Shown one piece after another: positions 19,194 through 27,555 of a DNA stretch of 64,000 bases. Made by a program: the position numbers and the translations under genes. The DNA comes from Arthrobacter sp. ISL-65 (GTDB lineage Bacteria > Actinomycetota > Actinomycetes > Actinomycetales > Micrococcaceae). The notes below the pieces were generated by a model. That model did no database searches. It saw only the letters and a program-made list of their open reading frames with translations, and had not been told where the DNA came from. The stretch is from assembly GCF_018613795.1 (NCBI RefSeq), contig NZ_JAGGPN010000009.1:1-64000 (forward strand), written 5' to 3'. Every line of letters begins with the position of its first letter. The stretch's first letter is position 1.

Positions 19194-19387
19194 CGGCGGA
19201 GTTTTTGTCCACGTATCGCGACTTCCGGGCGGTTTAGAGCCCATTATCTGTACAAAAATTCGGGAGAGATAGGAAAGGACGACGTCGGCCGGTCACCTTG
19301 TGAGGTGGCTGGCCGGCGCCGTTGTGGTGAGGCAGCCTTACATGCCTGGGTGGTGGCCCGTCTGGTTCTCGGTAGCACTTCTGCAGG
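19194..19387 (+). repeat. egt-flanking direct repeat, right copy (~195 bp)
   Basis: Second copy of the segment at 13258-13455, in the same orientation, beginning 50 bp upstream of the egtE start codon. It keeps the CCCATTATCTGTACAAAAA end, the GC-rich hairpin (about 19281-19324) and a CCCGTCTGGTTCTCGGTAGCACTTCTG 3' part corresponding to the left copy with a few changes. The promoter of egtE must lie in or beside it. Confidence 0.85.
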
Positions 19388-19412
19388 TACGCGAAAAGCT
19401 ATTGCATTAATC

Positions 19413-19426
19413 ATACAATGATGTAT
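19413..19426. promoter_or_regulatory. Candidate operator upstream of the amine-oxidase operon
   Basis: ATACAATGATGTAT is a dyad with ATACA/TGTAT arms in an AT-rich island (19398-19436) that stands out in this GC-rich window. It lies 198 bp upstream of the amine oxidase ATG. Such sites are common for GntR-family repressors, but no regulator gene is next to it, so the binding protein is unknown. Confidence 0.45.
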
Positions 19427-19435
19427 CTTTAATTT

Positions 19436-19609
19436 GTGACTAGGGGCACACCCCGCTCCAAAGACGCACTTGCCACCTACGGCTACAACAACCGGCCAAC
19501 CCCCTGCGCTGCCAAAGAAGGAAGCGTTCAGGCGCTCGCCTCCACATACGTTCCGCTCCACCACCGGATGCCCGGGCTGACAGCCCGGCACCCTGGATTC
19601 CCCGAGTAA
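19436..19609 (+). CDS. Possible small leader ORF (57 aa)
   Basis: An open frame from GTG at 19436 to TAA at 19607-19609, ending 14 bp before the amine oxidase start codon. It encodes 57 residues (MTRGTPRSKDALATYGYNNR at the start, GFPE at the end) with no recognised family and no clear ribosome-binding site. It may be a translated leader, a remnant of an upstream gene, or chance. Its good spacing to the next gene is the only point in favour. Confidence 0.25.
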   Translation: MTRGTPRSKDALATYGYNNRPTPCAAKEGSVQALASTYVPLHHRMPGLTARHPGFPE

Positions 19610-19623
19610 GAAAGTTCAAAATC

Positions 19624-21009
19624 ATGAAAGATGCAGTCATCGTCGGCGCTGGACTCGCTGGCCTGTCAGCAGCATGGCGGCTGCGGCACTGGGACACAGT
19701 GGTGCTGGAGTCGGAGAACCGCGTCGGCGGGCGGATCCGCTCGGAGCGCCGGGGTGCCTACTGGCTGAACTGGGGCGGCCACGTCTTCGCCGGCCCAGGA
19801 TCCTCCACCGATGCCTTGCTCAACGAGGTCGGCGTGACTTCTGTCAACATTCCGGGCTCGCTCCAGGCCTTGTCGATGAACGGAAAGTTCATCCGCAAGG
19901 GGCACATCGCCACGTACCCGTTCCGCATCCCGATGTCCCTTTCGTCCCGAATCGACACGTTGCGGGCCGGCATGAAGGTTGTTAGCGGCGTCGCCACGTA
20001 CACGGGCGTTGTCCGGAAGCGCGCGGGGGAGTCCGGTGCAATGCGGCAGCAGCGCATCTACGACTTCGAGAACGGCGGCTCGTTCCAGGACTTCATCGGA
20101 AACCTTTCTGAGGATGCTGCTGCACTCTTTAAGACCACTGTCACCCGCTCGGCCGGTAACATGAACGAGATCTCCGCCGGCGCCGGCATCGGATACTTCA
20201 GCCTGGTGCTGGGTATCGGCCAGGGCCTCAGCCAGGGCATCGTCGGTGGCCCGTCCACCCTGACCGAATCGGTCGCAGCCTCGCTGGGCGACCGCATCCA
20301 GCTCGGCGCCTCCGTGCAGGAGGTAGTGCACAAGAAGGATTCCGTCGTCGTCCGCTACAGCCAGGGCGGCGTCGACCACGAAGTTGAGGCCCGCACCGTC
20401 GTCCTCGCGACCACCGCTGACGTGACGCACAGGATCGGCGTGGACCTTCCGGAGGACCTGCGCGGCGCGCTCGGCCAGATCAAGTACGGCCCCCACGTCA
20501 GCACGGCCTTCCTGACCAACGAGACCTCGGCTCGGCCCTGGGACGACATCTATGCCATCGCGGCGCCGAAGCGCTCGTTCGCGATCGCACTGAACCAGGC
20601 GAGCATCGTCCGCGGCACCGAGTCCGTACGCAAACCCGGCGGCAGCTTCATGACTTTCTCACCGGCCAGCCTCGGGAAGGCCCTGCTGGAGAAGAGCGAC
20701 GAGGAAGTCATCAAGACCCACCTCACCGATCTCGACCAGGTCCTCGGCCACGGGTTCGCCGACAGCGTCGTCGAGGCCAAGACCGACCGCTGGAAGGTAG
20801 CTTCCCCCTACTGCTTCCCCGGCCGGGCCAAGCTCCAGTCCACGCTCATGCGCGGGACCGACCGCGTATTCCTGGCGGGCGACTACCTCGGAACCCTCTA
20901 CACCGAAAGCTCCATCACCACCGGGTTCTCGGCAGCGCAGGAGGCCGCAAGCCTGCTGGCCACTCACCGCCAGGCCCCGCCCCACTCGGGCCTCTCCATC
21001 GTCGCGTAA
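19624..21009 (+). CDS. FAD-dependent amine oxidase / protoporphyrinogen-oxidase-like protein
   Basis: A 461-residue flavoprotein. The N-terminal Rossmann motif VGAGLAGLSAAWRL (7-20) and GGRIRSER are followed by the amine-oxidase domain, and the C-terminal FAD motif is VFLAGDYLGTLYTESSITTG. The family includes monoamine oxidases, PPOX-like enzymes and desaturases. Being first in an operon with an aldehyde dehydrogenase and an importer, it most likely oxidises an imported amine to an aldehyde; this is inference. A haem role is unlikely from context. No signal peptide. Confidence 0.85.
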   Translation: MKDAVIVGAGLAGLSAAWRLRHWDTVVLESENRVGGRIRSERRGAYWLNWGGHVFAGPGSSTDALLNEVGVTSVNIPGSLQALSMNGKFIRKGHIATYPFRIPMSLSSRIDTLRAGMKVVSGVATYTGVVRKRAGESGAMRQQRIYDFENGGSFQDFIGNLSEDAAALFKTTVTRSAGNMNEISAGAGIGYFSLVLGIGQGLSQGIVGGPSTLTESVAASLGDRIQLGASVQEVVHKKDSVVVRYSQGGVDHEVEARTVVLATTADVTHRIGVDLPEDLRGALGQIKYGPHVSTAFLTNETSARPWDDIYAIAAPKRSFAIALNQASIVRGTESVRKPGGSFMTFSPASLGKALLEKSDEEVIKTHLTDLDQVLGHGFADSVVEAKTDRWKVASPYCFPGRAKLQSTLMRGTDRVFLAGDYLGTLYTESSITTGFSAAQEAASLLATHRQAPPHSGLSIVA

Positions 21010-21076
21010 AAACGATCGTCGCCTAAACCACCCATCGTTCCCCACACCCGTAAATACTGAAGAAGAGGAATTAGTT

Positions 21077-21970
21077 ATGTCCAACGACCTCCACGGTGTT
21101 CTGACCGCACTGTCCACCCCCTTCAAACACGACGGCGCCCTCGACGTCGCCACCCTGCGGCTCATCGTTGACCGCTCCATCGACGCCGGAGTCGACGGCG
21201 TCGTCGCCGCCGGATCAACCGGTGAGGTCGGCGCCCTGTCCTCCGAGGAGCGGCTGCTCCTCATCAACACCGTCATCGAACAGGCGAACGGCCGCGTGCC
21301 CGTCATCGCCAACACCGGCGCCACCTCCACCATCGAGGCCATCCGGCTGTCGCAGGCGGCCGAAAAGGCCGGTGCGGACGTGCTCATGCTCATCACGCCG
21401 TACTACGAGCCGCTGTCCCTGGAAGAGACGGTCACGTACATCAAGGACGTGGCCCGGTCCGTCAGCATTCCGGTGATGCTCTACAACATCCCGGCCGTCA
21501 CCGGCGTCAACTTGGACCCGGCCACGGTCCGTGCGCTGGCTGAAGAAGTGGACAACATCAAGTACATCAAGGACTCCAGCGCGAACTGGGAACAGGCGCT
21601 GCAGCTGATCCACCACCACTCGGATGTCATCGGCACCTTCATCGGCTGGGACGTTTACCTCTATAGCGCACTGGCTGAGGGCGCAGCGGGCGTGATGGCC
21701 GGAACGGCCAACGTCGTCCCCGCCGAAATCGTCGCCGTCAGCCGCCTCATCGCGGAGGGCGACCTCAGCGGCGCCCTCGAACTGTGGAAGCAGCTGTACC
21801 CGGTCATCGACGCCCTCCTCTCCGTGCCGTTCATCCCGGCCGTCAAGGCCGGCCTTACCCTGCAGGGGCTTCCGGCCGGCTCGCCCCGGCGCCCCACTGC
21901 CGACCTCACCGCCGAGGACCTCGCACGCATTGAGCAGGCACTCTCCTCCCTCAAGCAGAAAGTGGGATAG
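21077..21970 (+). CDS. Dihydrodipicolinate synthase (DapA/NAL) family lyase
   Basis: A 297-residue class I aldolase-fold protein. GSTGE at 46-50, Tyr136 in MLYNIPA and Schiff-base Lys165 in IKYIKDSS are present. The family covers true DapA, N-acetylneuraminate lyase, 4-hydroxy-2-oxoglutarate aldolase and 5-dehydro-4-deoxyglucarate dehydratase. Its place between an amine oxidase and an aldehyde dehydrogenase argues for a catabolic lyase rather than lysine biosynthesis. GAAGAGGAATTAGTT precedes the ATG. Confidence 0.88.
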   Translation: MSNDLHGVLTALSTPFKHDGALDVATLRLIVDRSIDAGVDGVVAAGSTGEVGALSSEERLLLINTVIEQANGRVPVIANTGATSTIEAIRLSQAAEKAGADVLMLITPYYEPLSLEETVTYIKDVARSVSIPVMLYNIPAVTGVNLDPATVRALAEEVDNIKYIKDSSANWEQALQLIHHHSDVIGTFIGWDVYLYSALAEGAAGVMAGTANVVPAEIVAVSRLIAEGDLSGALELWKQLYPVIDALLSVPFIPAVKAGLTLQGLPAGSPRRPTADLTAEDLARIEQALSSLKQKVG

Positions 21971-21972
21971 CA

Positions 21973-23466
21973 ATGACCACGACAGAAACAGCAGTGTTCA
22001 CCGTCCGCCGAACGGGAGAGGCACCCACGCCGTCCCTCCCGCCTTTCGGCCAGTTCATCGGCGGGAAATTCGTCGCCCCGGTTTCGGATGCAACCGCCGA
22101 TGTGGTGAATCCGGCCACCGAGGAGACCATCATGCAGGTCCCCTCCGGTTCCGTTGAGGACGTCGACGCCGCCGTCGCGGCTGCCGTCGCAGCGAAGGCA
22201 GGCTGGGCGGCGAAGACCCCCAAGGACCGTTCCTCGGTCCTGCTTCGCATCGCGGACATCATTGAGGACAACCGCGAGCTGCTCGAGACCCTCGAAGCTG
22301 TCAACACCGGCAAGCCCGCGGCCGTGGCCGAGGACGACATCTCGAGTGCAGTCGACACCTTCCGGTTCTCAGCGGGCGCTGCCCGTGCCTTCACCACGCT
22401 CGGCGCTGACGACTACGCAGAGAACCACACCTCGGTGGTCTTCCGTGAGCCTGTTGGCGTGGTTGGCGTGATCACCCCGTGGAACTACCCGCTGCTGATG
22501 GCCGCCTGGAAAATTGCCCCGATCCTGGCCGCCGGCAACACCTTGGTGCTGAAGCCGTCTGAGCAGACTCCGCTGACCACGCTCAAGCTGGCCGAACTCA
22601 TCGCCTCCGAGGTTCCTGCCGGCGTCCTGAACATCGTCACCGGCTCCGGCCGAGTGGTGGGTAACCGGATTTCGGAGCACCCGGACGTTGACCTCGTCGC
22701 CATCACCGGAAGCGTTGGCAGCGGCCAGAAGGTTGCCGAAAGCGCGGCCGCCACCGTCAAGCGCGTGCACCTGGAACTGGGAGGCAAGGCACCCGTCGTC
22801 GTCTTCGACGACGCCGACCTGGAGGCCGCCGCCAAGGGCGTACGCGAGGCCGGGTTCTGGAACGGCGGGCAGGAATGCGGCGCGGCGTGCCGTGTGCTGG
22901 TCCATGAGTCGGTCGCAGAGAAGTTCACTGAGCTGCTGATACGCGAAGTGAGCGAGATCTCTGTCGGCGCCCCCGGTGCAGGTGACGACGTCGAAATCGG
23001 TTCCATGATCTCAAAGGCCCACTATGAGAGGGTCCTGGCCGCACTGGAGGACATCCGCAAAGACGGGCTGACGATCGCCGTCGGCGGCAACGCCTTGGAG
23101 GGGCCGGGCTACTTCATCGAACCCACCGTCGTCACGGATGTGCCTGCCGGTGCCGCGATTGCGAGTAACGAGATCTTCGGCCCGGTCGTGTCGGTGGAGA
23201 CCTTCAGCACCGATGAGGAGGCCATCACCCGGGCGAACGAAACCGTCTACGGGCTGGCCGCCTCGGTGTGGACCACGAACTCCGCGCGCTCGCTTTCCGC
23301 TCCCCGCCGGCTCGATTTCGGCACTGTCTGGGTCAACTCGCACCTGGTCATTGCCAACGAAATGCCCTGGGGCGGCTTCAAGGGCTCCGGTTACGGCCGG
23401 GACCTCTCCGTCTACGCTCTGGAGGACTTCTCCCGCACCAAGCACGTCATGTACAACCGCGGCTGA
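21973..23466 (+). CDS. NAD(P)-dependent aldehyde dehydrogenase
   Basis: A 497-residue ALDH-superfamily enzyme oxidising an aldehyde to an acid. PWNYP at 169-173 (cofactor site), catalytic Glu268 in LELGGKAP and nucleophile Cys302 in GGQECGAACR are all intact. The pattern is nearest to betaine-aldehyde and aminobutyraldehyde dehydrogenases, but the aldehyde could also come from the adjacent amine oxidase or lyase. It starts 2 bp after the lyase stop codon. Confidence 0.93.
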   Translation: MTTTETAVFTVRRTGEAPTPSLPPFGQFIGGKFVAPVSDATADVVNPATEETIMQVPSGSVEDVDAAVAAAVAAKAGWAAKTPKDRSSVLLRIADIIEDNRELLETLEAVNTGKPAAVAEDDISSAVDTFRFSAGAARAFTTLGADDYAENHTSVVFREPVGVVGVITPWNYPLLMAAWKIAPILAAGNTLVLKPSEQTPLTTLKLAELIASEVPAGVLNIVTGSGRVVGNRISEHPDVDLVAITGSVGSGQKVAESAAATVKRVHLELGGKAPVVVFDDADLEAAAKGVREAGFWNGGQECGAACRVLVHESVAEKFTELLIREVSEISVGAPGAGDDVEIGSMISKAHYERVLAALEDIRKDGLTIAVGGNALEGPGYFIEPTVVTDVPAGAAIASNEIFGPVVSVETFSTDEEAITRANETVYGLAASVWTTNSARSLSAPRRLDFGTVWVNSHLVIANEMPWGGFKGSGYGRDLSVYALEDFSRTKHVMYNRG

Positions 23467-23711
23467 GGCTAGCCCCGGTCCTTAAGTCAGTCCTGCTGAA
23501 CCTGCCCGGACCTCATGGTCAGGGCCGGTGGCGCGGGTAGTCCGCCCTCAGACAGGGCGGACCCCGGAGCCACTTCCCCCACCGCCACCCAGCCTTACGC
23601 ACGCAGTGCCCCCTCATTGACCGGGAGGTCAAAATTGCGCGAATGCCAGCTTCTCAATGTCGCGAACACGGCAAAAGCCGCCTCGTCCAGCCCAACCTGC
23701 CAGGAGTGACC

Positions 23712-25049
23712 ATGTCATCCAGGAAGAACCCAACCGCCCATCGGAGTACAGACTCAGCGGCGAGCAAACGACGCTTCCTGATCAGAATGGTCACAGTCCT
23801 GATCGGCGGCATGGTCTTGGACGGCTACGTCCTGGGCATCATCGGACCGGTGTCGGGGAGGATGGCCGAGGACCTGCAGCTCACTGCGTTTTGGCAGGGC
23901 CTGATCGCCGCGTCTGCTCTGATCGGCATTCTGATCGGCTCACCGATCGGTGGCTGGGCCTCCGACAAGTGGGGCCGTAAGCCAATTTTCATGTTCGACA
24001 TCGGCCTGTTCGCTATCGCGTCGGGAATGCAGTTTTTCGTAGACTCGCCGACGTTGCTCATTGTGGTGCGGTTGCTGATGGGCATCGCGATCGGCGCCGA
24101 GTACGCGGTCGGCTGGCCCCTGATGGCTGAGTTCTCGCCAACGCACCTGCGGGGTCGGCTCATGGCTGCAATGGGTATCGCCTGGTATGGCGGCTTCATG
24201 ATCGCGTTCCTGATCGGCCATCTGTTGAACGAGTACACGGATCTCAGCTGGCACTTCATCCTGGGGACCAGCACGTTCATCGCGGTGGCCCTGTTCCTGG
24301 GCCGGCTCGGCATGCCGGAGTCACCACGGTGGCTGTGGAGCGTGGGCCGCAAGGACGAAGCGCGCGCCCTCGCCTACAAGTACATGCCGGACGACGCGCT
24401 TGACGACGTCCAGCACGAGGACGTCCGCAAGGGCAGCTTCGGGATGCTGTTCTCCAAGGAGTACTGGCGCTCCACGCTCTTCATCTCCGGATTCTGGTTC
24501 TGCGCGGTGACGCCGTACTTCGCAATCGCCACCTTCGCAGACAGCGTCCTGGAACAGTACGGCCTCGCCGGGGGACTCGCCGGCGGAGTCGGGCTCTCCG
24601 CCGTCGCACTGGCCGGCGTCGTGATCACGTTCTTGCTGATCGAAAAGGCCGGCCGCCGCACTCTGACCGTCCCGCCGCAGTGGCTGTGCGCCGTCGTCCT
24701 CGGAATCATCGGACTGTGGGCCGGAGCGCCGGCACCCGTCGTGCTCGTCCTGTTCCTGGTCTTCTCGTTCTTCAACGCGGGGTACAACACATTGACGAAC
24801 GTCTACCCGGGCGAGGTCCTCCCGACGGAGATCCGAGGGATTGGAACAGGTTTCGCGGCCGCCGTCAGCCGGGTCGGGGCAGGCATCGGCATCTTCCTCT
24901 TCCCGATGTCTATGGAGTCCCTCGGGTCCGGCCCGACCATGCTGATTGCCGCCGGCGTGGCACTCGCCGGTGCCGCGCTATCACAGTGGCTGGCTCCGGA
25001 GACCAAGGGTAAAACGCTCACCGAAGCCGCCGCCGGGTACGCACACTAA
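23712..25049 (+). CDS. MFS transporter, sugar/organic-acid porter family
   Basis: A 445-residue, 12-helix major facilitator protein. The loop 2-3 motif GGWASDKWGRKP and loop 6 PESPRWLWSVGRKDEA identify the sugar-porter/AAHS-like (PF00083) group, which imports sugars, aromatic acids or compatible solutes by proton symport. The ATG at 23712 with AGGAG five bp upstream is preferred to the in-frame start at 23643. The 245-bp gap after the ALDH gene contains a short CCGCCCT/AGGGCGG hairpin at about 23541-23560. Probable importer for the substrate of this operon. Confidence 0.88.
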   Translation: MSSRKNPTAHRSTDSAASKRRFLIRMVTVLIGGMVLDGYVLGIIGPVSGRMAEDLQLTAFWQGLIAASALIGILIGSPIGGWASDKWGRKPIFMFDIGLFAIASGMQFFVDSPTLLIVVRLLMGIAIGAEYAVGWPLMAEFSPTHLRGRLMAAMGIAWYGGFMIAFLIGHLLNEYTDLSWHFILGTSTFIAVALFLGRLGMPESPRWLWSVGRKDEARALAYKYMPDDALDDVQHEDVRKGSFGMLFSKEYWRSTLFISGFWFCAVTPYFAIATFADSVLEQYGLAGGLAGGVGLSAVALAGVVITFLLIEKAGRRTLTVPPQWLCAVVLGIIGLWAGAPAPVVLVLFLVFSFFNAGYNTLTNVYPGEVLPTEIRGIGTGFAAAVSRVGAGIGIFLFPMSMESLGSGPTMLIAAGVALAGAALSQWLAPETKGKTLTEAAAGYAH

Positions 25050-25269
25050 CGACGGCGTTGCCCACTGCGGGTCATATCGGCTCGCGCCGCAACAGTCGGG
25101 CATTACACACGAAGGGGAAATGCAGGTTGAATAGCAGCCGCATGGCGAAGTGCCCGCCGCCTGGTCCACTCGCAGGACGAATACGACTTCGCAGTCACCG
25201 GCAACGTCTGTTTGGGACGCGAGGCGCGCGCCAGCGAAGCCCTGACCTGCTGAGCCGCAGGGCTGCAAA
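25050..25269. other. Gap with a possible gene fragment
   Basis: No complete gene is visible. On the plus strand, an open stretch at about 25137-25253 reads RLVHSQDEYDFAVTGNVCLG and ends with a TGA, with actinobacterial codon choice but no start codon or ribosome site. It could be the 3' remnant of a lost gene. I do not recognise a family. Confidence 0.25.
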
Positions 25270-25304
25270 CCCCTCCCTTCCGGCGCAACGCCGGAAGGGA
25301 GGGG
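25270..25304. terminator. Strong 16-bp hairpin terminator
   Basis: CCCCTCCCTTCCGGCG (25270-25285) pairs perfectly with CGCCGGAAGGGAGGGG (25289-25304) around a CAA loop and is followed by TTCCTT. It lies between the MFS gene (plus) and the convergent small gene ending at 25388, and could serve both. Confidence 0.8.
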
Positions 25305-25387
25305 TTCCTTCGTGCAGGCACCGCTGGAAACTTCGCCGGGCGCTGAAGACCGGCTAGTGGCGGCCAAGTAATCCAGCGGTGACGGGG

Positions 25388-25735
25388 CTAGTCCGCGTCA
25401 ATCTCCTCGAGCAGATCCTTTGCGGCCTTGCGGATGTCGTCGTGGTCGTGCTGTGCCGCCCGGCTCTCCAGCGAAATAATGGCGCAGCGGTGGACTTTCT
25501 TGAGATCCCCAAAAGGAAAGCTCACGCTGCCCTTGGTGCCCTCGGATTTCTCGTTATCAATGCCGAGGTGCCAATTCGAGAACTCGTCGAAGCCGTGCTT
25601 GTCAATAAAGGAGTTCTCGTCGTCCGCTGAGGGGGAATGTTCACTCCAGTCATCACGGACATCCCGCTCCACCTTCCCCTTCTTTACTAGGCTGCGTGCA
25701 TGCTCCAGTGCTTTGCGGTTCAGTTTCGTCGCCAT
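25388..25735 (-). CDS. Conserved hypothetical protein, 115 aa
   Basis: A 115-residue soluble, highly charged protein starting MATKLNRKALEHARSLVKKG. The ATG at 25735 is preferred to the longer frame because the upstream extension looks untranslated. It has no membrane segment and no motif I can assign; a Asp/His-rich middle (DKHGFDEFSNWHLGID) and an acidic C-terminus are visible. The even codon use and stable start suggest a real gene; I have no function to offer. Confidence 0.7.
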   Translation of the reverse strand: MATKLNRKALEHARSLVKKGKVERDVRDDWSEHSPSADDENSFIDKHGFDEFSNWHLGIDNEKSEGTKGSVSFPFGDLKKVHRCAIISLESRAAQHDHDDIRKAAKDLLEEIDAD

Positions 25736-25902
25736 GTGGTGCCTCCGCCTGCTGGTGGTCAGATCCGGGAACAGCTCAAGGCTAAGACCGACGACGGCGC
25801 CCCGCCAGTCCGCTCCGCTGTGGGGCTTATCTGCCCGGAGACTTAACAGCCAGGAGACTGCGCGGAAACGTGCCCACAACACAGGCCGCATAGCTTGGCG
25901 CC

Positions 25903-26130
25903 ATGACCATGTCAGAGATGCTCACCCGGATGCGTGCGGCGCTCGCGGAAGCCCTGCTCTTCCCGCCGGTTCCTGCCACTGCCGAGCAGGCCAACGATGC
26001 CCTTCAGGAGGTGACGCGCTGGGCCTGGCTGCCTCCGCTCAGCGGGGTTGCCGTCGCGGCAGACCACGCGCCCGGAACCCACCCAAATGCCGCCGGCAAG
26101 GCCGCGGAACAGGCGGAAAAGACCAATTAA
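25903..26130 (+). CDS. Hypothetical small protein, 75 aa
   Basis: Open frame of 75 residues starting MTMSEMLTRMRAALAEALL and ending in an Ala/Glu/Lys-rich tail. There is no ribosome-binding site, but TAGCTT six bp upstream of the ATG could be the -10 box of a leaderless transcript. An ATG two codons in (25909) is an alternative start. No family recognised; moderate doubt that it is real. Confidence 0.4.
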   Translation: MTMSEMLTRMRAALAEALLFPPVPATAEQANDALQEVTRWAWLPPLSGVAVAADHAPGTHPNAAGKAAEQAEKTN

Positions 26131-26233
26131 TGTAGCGTTGGCCACACTATTCTTGACGTTGCCGCTTTATGACCTAAACTGCTTCACTGAGGTGCCTGAA
26201 TGGCGCTGTGCAGCAACGAAAGTGAACAAGGCT

Positions 26234-26536
26234 ATGGCTACCGATTACGACGCCCCACGCAAGACAGAAGAAGAGACTCCCTCCGAGTCTCTGGAAGCCC
26301 TCCAGGCGTCCCGCGGCGGTGGTGCCCAGACCGCCGTCATCGATCTCGACGAGAACGACACCGCCGAGGGCATCGACCTTCCGGGCGCCGATCTTTCCAA
26401 CGAGGAACTGACGGTCATCGTCGTTCCCGAGCAGTCCGACGAGTTCACCTGCGGCTCCTGCTTCCTGGTCCGTCACCGGTCCCAGGTAGCCAAGGAAAAG
26501 AACGGCCTGAAGTACTGCCACGACTGCGAAGGCTAA
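26234..26536 (+). CDS. DUF4193 family protein
   Basis: A 100-residue acidic protein of the actinobacterial DUF4193 family. The N-terminal half is low complexity and acidic; the C-terminal half carries a four-cysteine zinc-ribbon-like arrangement, CGSCFLVRH followed by CHDCEG. The ATG at 26234 fits the family's MATDYDAPR N-terminus. Function is unknown, though the family is widespread and often near sigma-factor or dUTPase genes. A strong terminator follows. Confidence 0.92.
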   Translation: MATDYDAPRKTEEETPSESLEALQASRGGGAQTAVIDLDENDTAEGIDLPGADLSNEELTVIVVPEQSDEFTCGSCFLVRHRSQVAKEKNGLKYCHDCEG

Positions 26537-26609
26537 ATAGCCCTCCGCGCATGTCCTGCTTTGCGGCAAGGCAGCCTTCATAGCCAGGCAGCGTTCAGAG
26601 CAAAGCCAC

Positions 26610-26653
26610 GCGAGGCGCCGGCTCCCAATGGGGAGGCCGGCGCCTCGCTTTTT
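26610..26653 (+). terminator. Rho-independent terminator after the DUF4193 gene
   Basis: GCGAGGCGCCGGC (26610-26622) pairs with GCCGGCGCCTCGC (26636-26648), extended by TCCC/GGGA inside, and is followed by TTTTT. A textbook terminator on the plus strand. Confidence 0.9.
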
Positions 26654-26867
26654 CCCCTCCAACGCCGTTATGCGCGGTAACGGAAGCGTGGAGGAAGGGC
26701 AACGAACGCCTCTCGATGCCCCTAAAAGGAGGCCGGGCATCACAGTCCTGTGACCCGTATTTTGCGAGACTAACGGTTGCGCCCCGAACCGGCTACATCC
26801 CTCGTTTAGGGCTTTTGGCACTCCTATTCTGGAGGTATCCAATCACTCACCCGAAAGGGGTGGCCAA
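26654..26867 (+). other. Leader/promoter region of the AMIN-like gene
   Basis: No gene is visible in this 214-bp stretch. It contains CACAGTCCTGTG (26740-26751), a short dyad, and a GGAGG-type ribosome site close to the next ATG. I looked for a cyclic-di-AMP riboswitch, which sometimes precedes actinobacterial cell-wall genes, and did not find its conserved blocks. Confidence 0.35.
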
Positions 26868-27416
26868 ATGAGAAAAATCCCCGCCTGGCTCACAGTCATC
26901 TTCATGGCTGTTGGACTGGGCCTGCTGGCTCCGGGTTCCGCCTCGGCAGCCTCCTACTGCGGGCAGGTGTGGGGCTCGCTGGCGAAGGCAAACCAGACCA
27001 TGAGCACCGCAGCCGTCACCAATGTCCGCACCGGGCAGCATTACTGCTTCGACCGCCTCGTGATCGATCTCAAGGGCAAAGCCAAAGGCTACAACGTCCG
27101 CTACGTATCAAAGGTGGCCCAGGAAGGCTCTGGCCAGCCGCTCAAGCTCCGTGGCAACGCATTCCTGCAGCTCACCATCAACTCGCCGGCATATGACAAT
27201 GCCACCGGCAAGGCCACCTTCATCCCGGCCAACCGGTCCGAGGTGACCAACGTGTCCGGGTACCACACGTTCCGGCAGGTGGCGTGGGCCGGCAGCTTCG
27301 AGGGCTACACCACCCTTGGCCTGGGCGTCCGTGCCCGGCTGCCGTTCAAGGTGTACACGCTGGACGGTCCCGGCTCCGGCTCACGGCTCGTCGTCGACGT
27401 CGCCCACTACTGGTGA
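26868..27416 (+). CDS. Secreted AMIN-like domain protein
   Basis: A 182-residue exported protein. Residues 1-27 are a signal peptide with cleavage after ASA (GSASA-ASYCGQVWG). The mature part is a single beta-rich AMIN-like domain: HYCFDRLVIDLKG, GYNVRYV and FKVYTLDGPGSGSRLVVDV are the family strands. Two Cys residues (in SYCGQ and HYCFD) may form a disulfide. AMIN-like proteins are thought to bind cell-wall polymers; this is a family expectation, not shown here. Followed by a bidirectional terminator. Confidence 0.85.
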   Translation: MRKIPAWLTVIFMAVGLGLLAPGSASAASYCGQVWGSLAKANQTMSTAAVTNVRTGQHYCFDRLVIDLKGKAKGYNVRYVSKVAQEGSGQPLKLRGNAFLQLTINSPAYDNATGKATFIPANRSEVTNVSGYHTFRQVAWAGSFEGYTTLGLGVRARLPFKVYTLDGPGSGSRLVVDVAHYW

Positions 27417-27487
27417 GATGTCTGCCGTAGGGGAGCAGCCCGGCTAAGGGGACAAGGGGGTCCCTGAACCGGTGGTACGTCCAGTAG

Positions 27488-27534
27488 AGCAGCGATGCCC
27501 CGCCTCCCTGACCGGGAGGCGGGGCATCGCTGCT
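27488..27534. terminator. Bidirectional terminator, 21-bp perfect stem
   Basis: AGCAGCGATGCCCCGCCTCC plus one C (27488-27508) pairs perfectly with 27514-27534 around loop TGACC. It separates the AMIN-like gene (plus) from the convergent APC permease gene (minus). T-tracts are short, but the stem is exceptionally stable. Confidence 0.85.
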
Positions 27535-27555
27535 GTTGCATGGGTGAACGGATTG

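Noticed and set aside
26654..26867. Cyclic-di-AMP riboswitch before the AMIN-like gene
   Set aside because: The conserved ydaO-type sequence blocks are not present.
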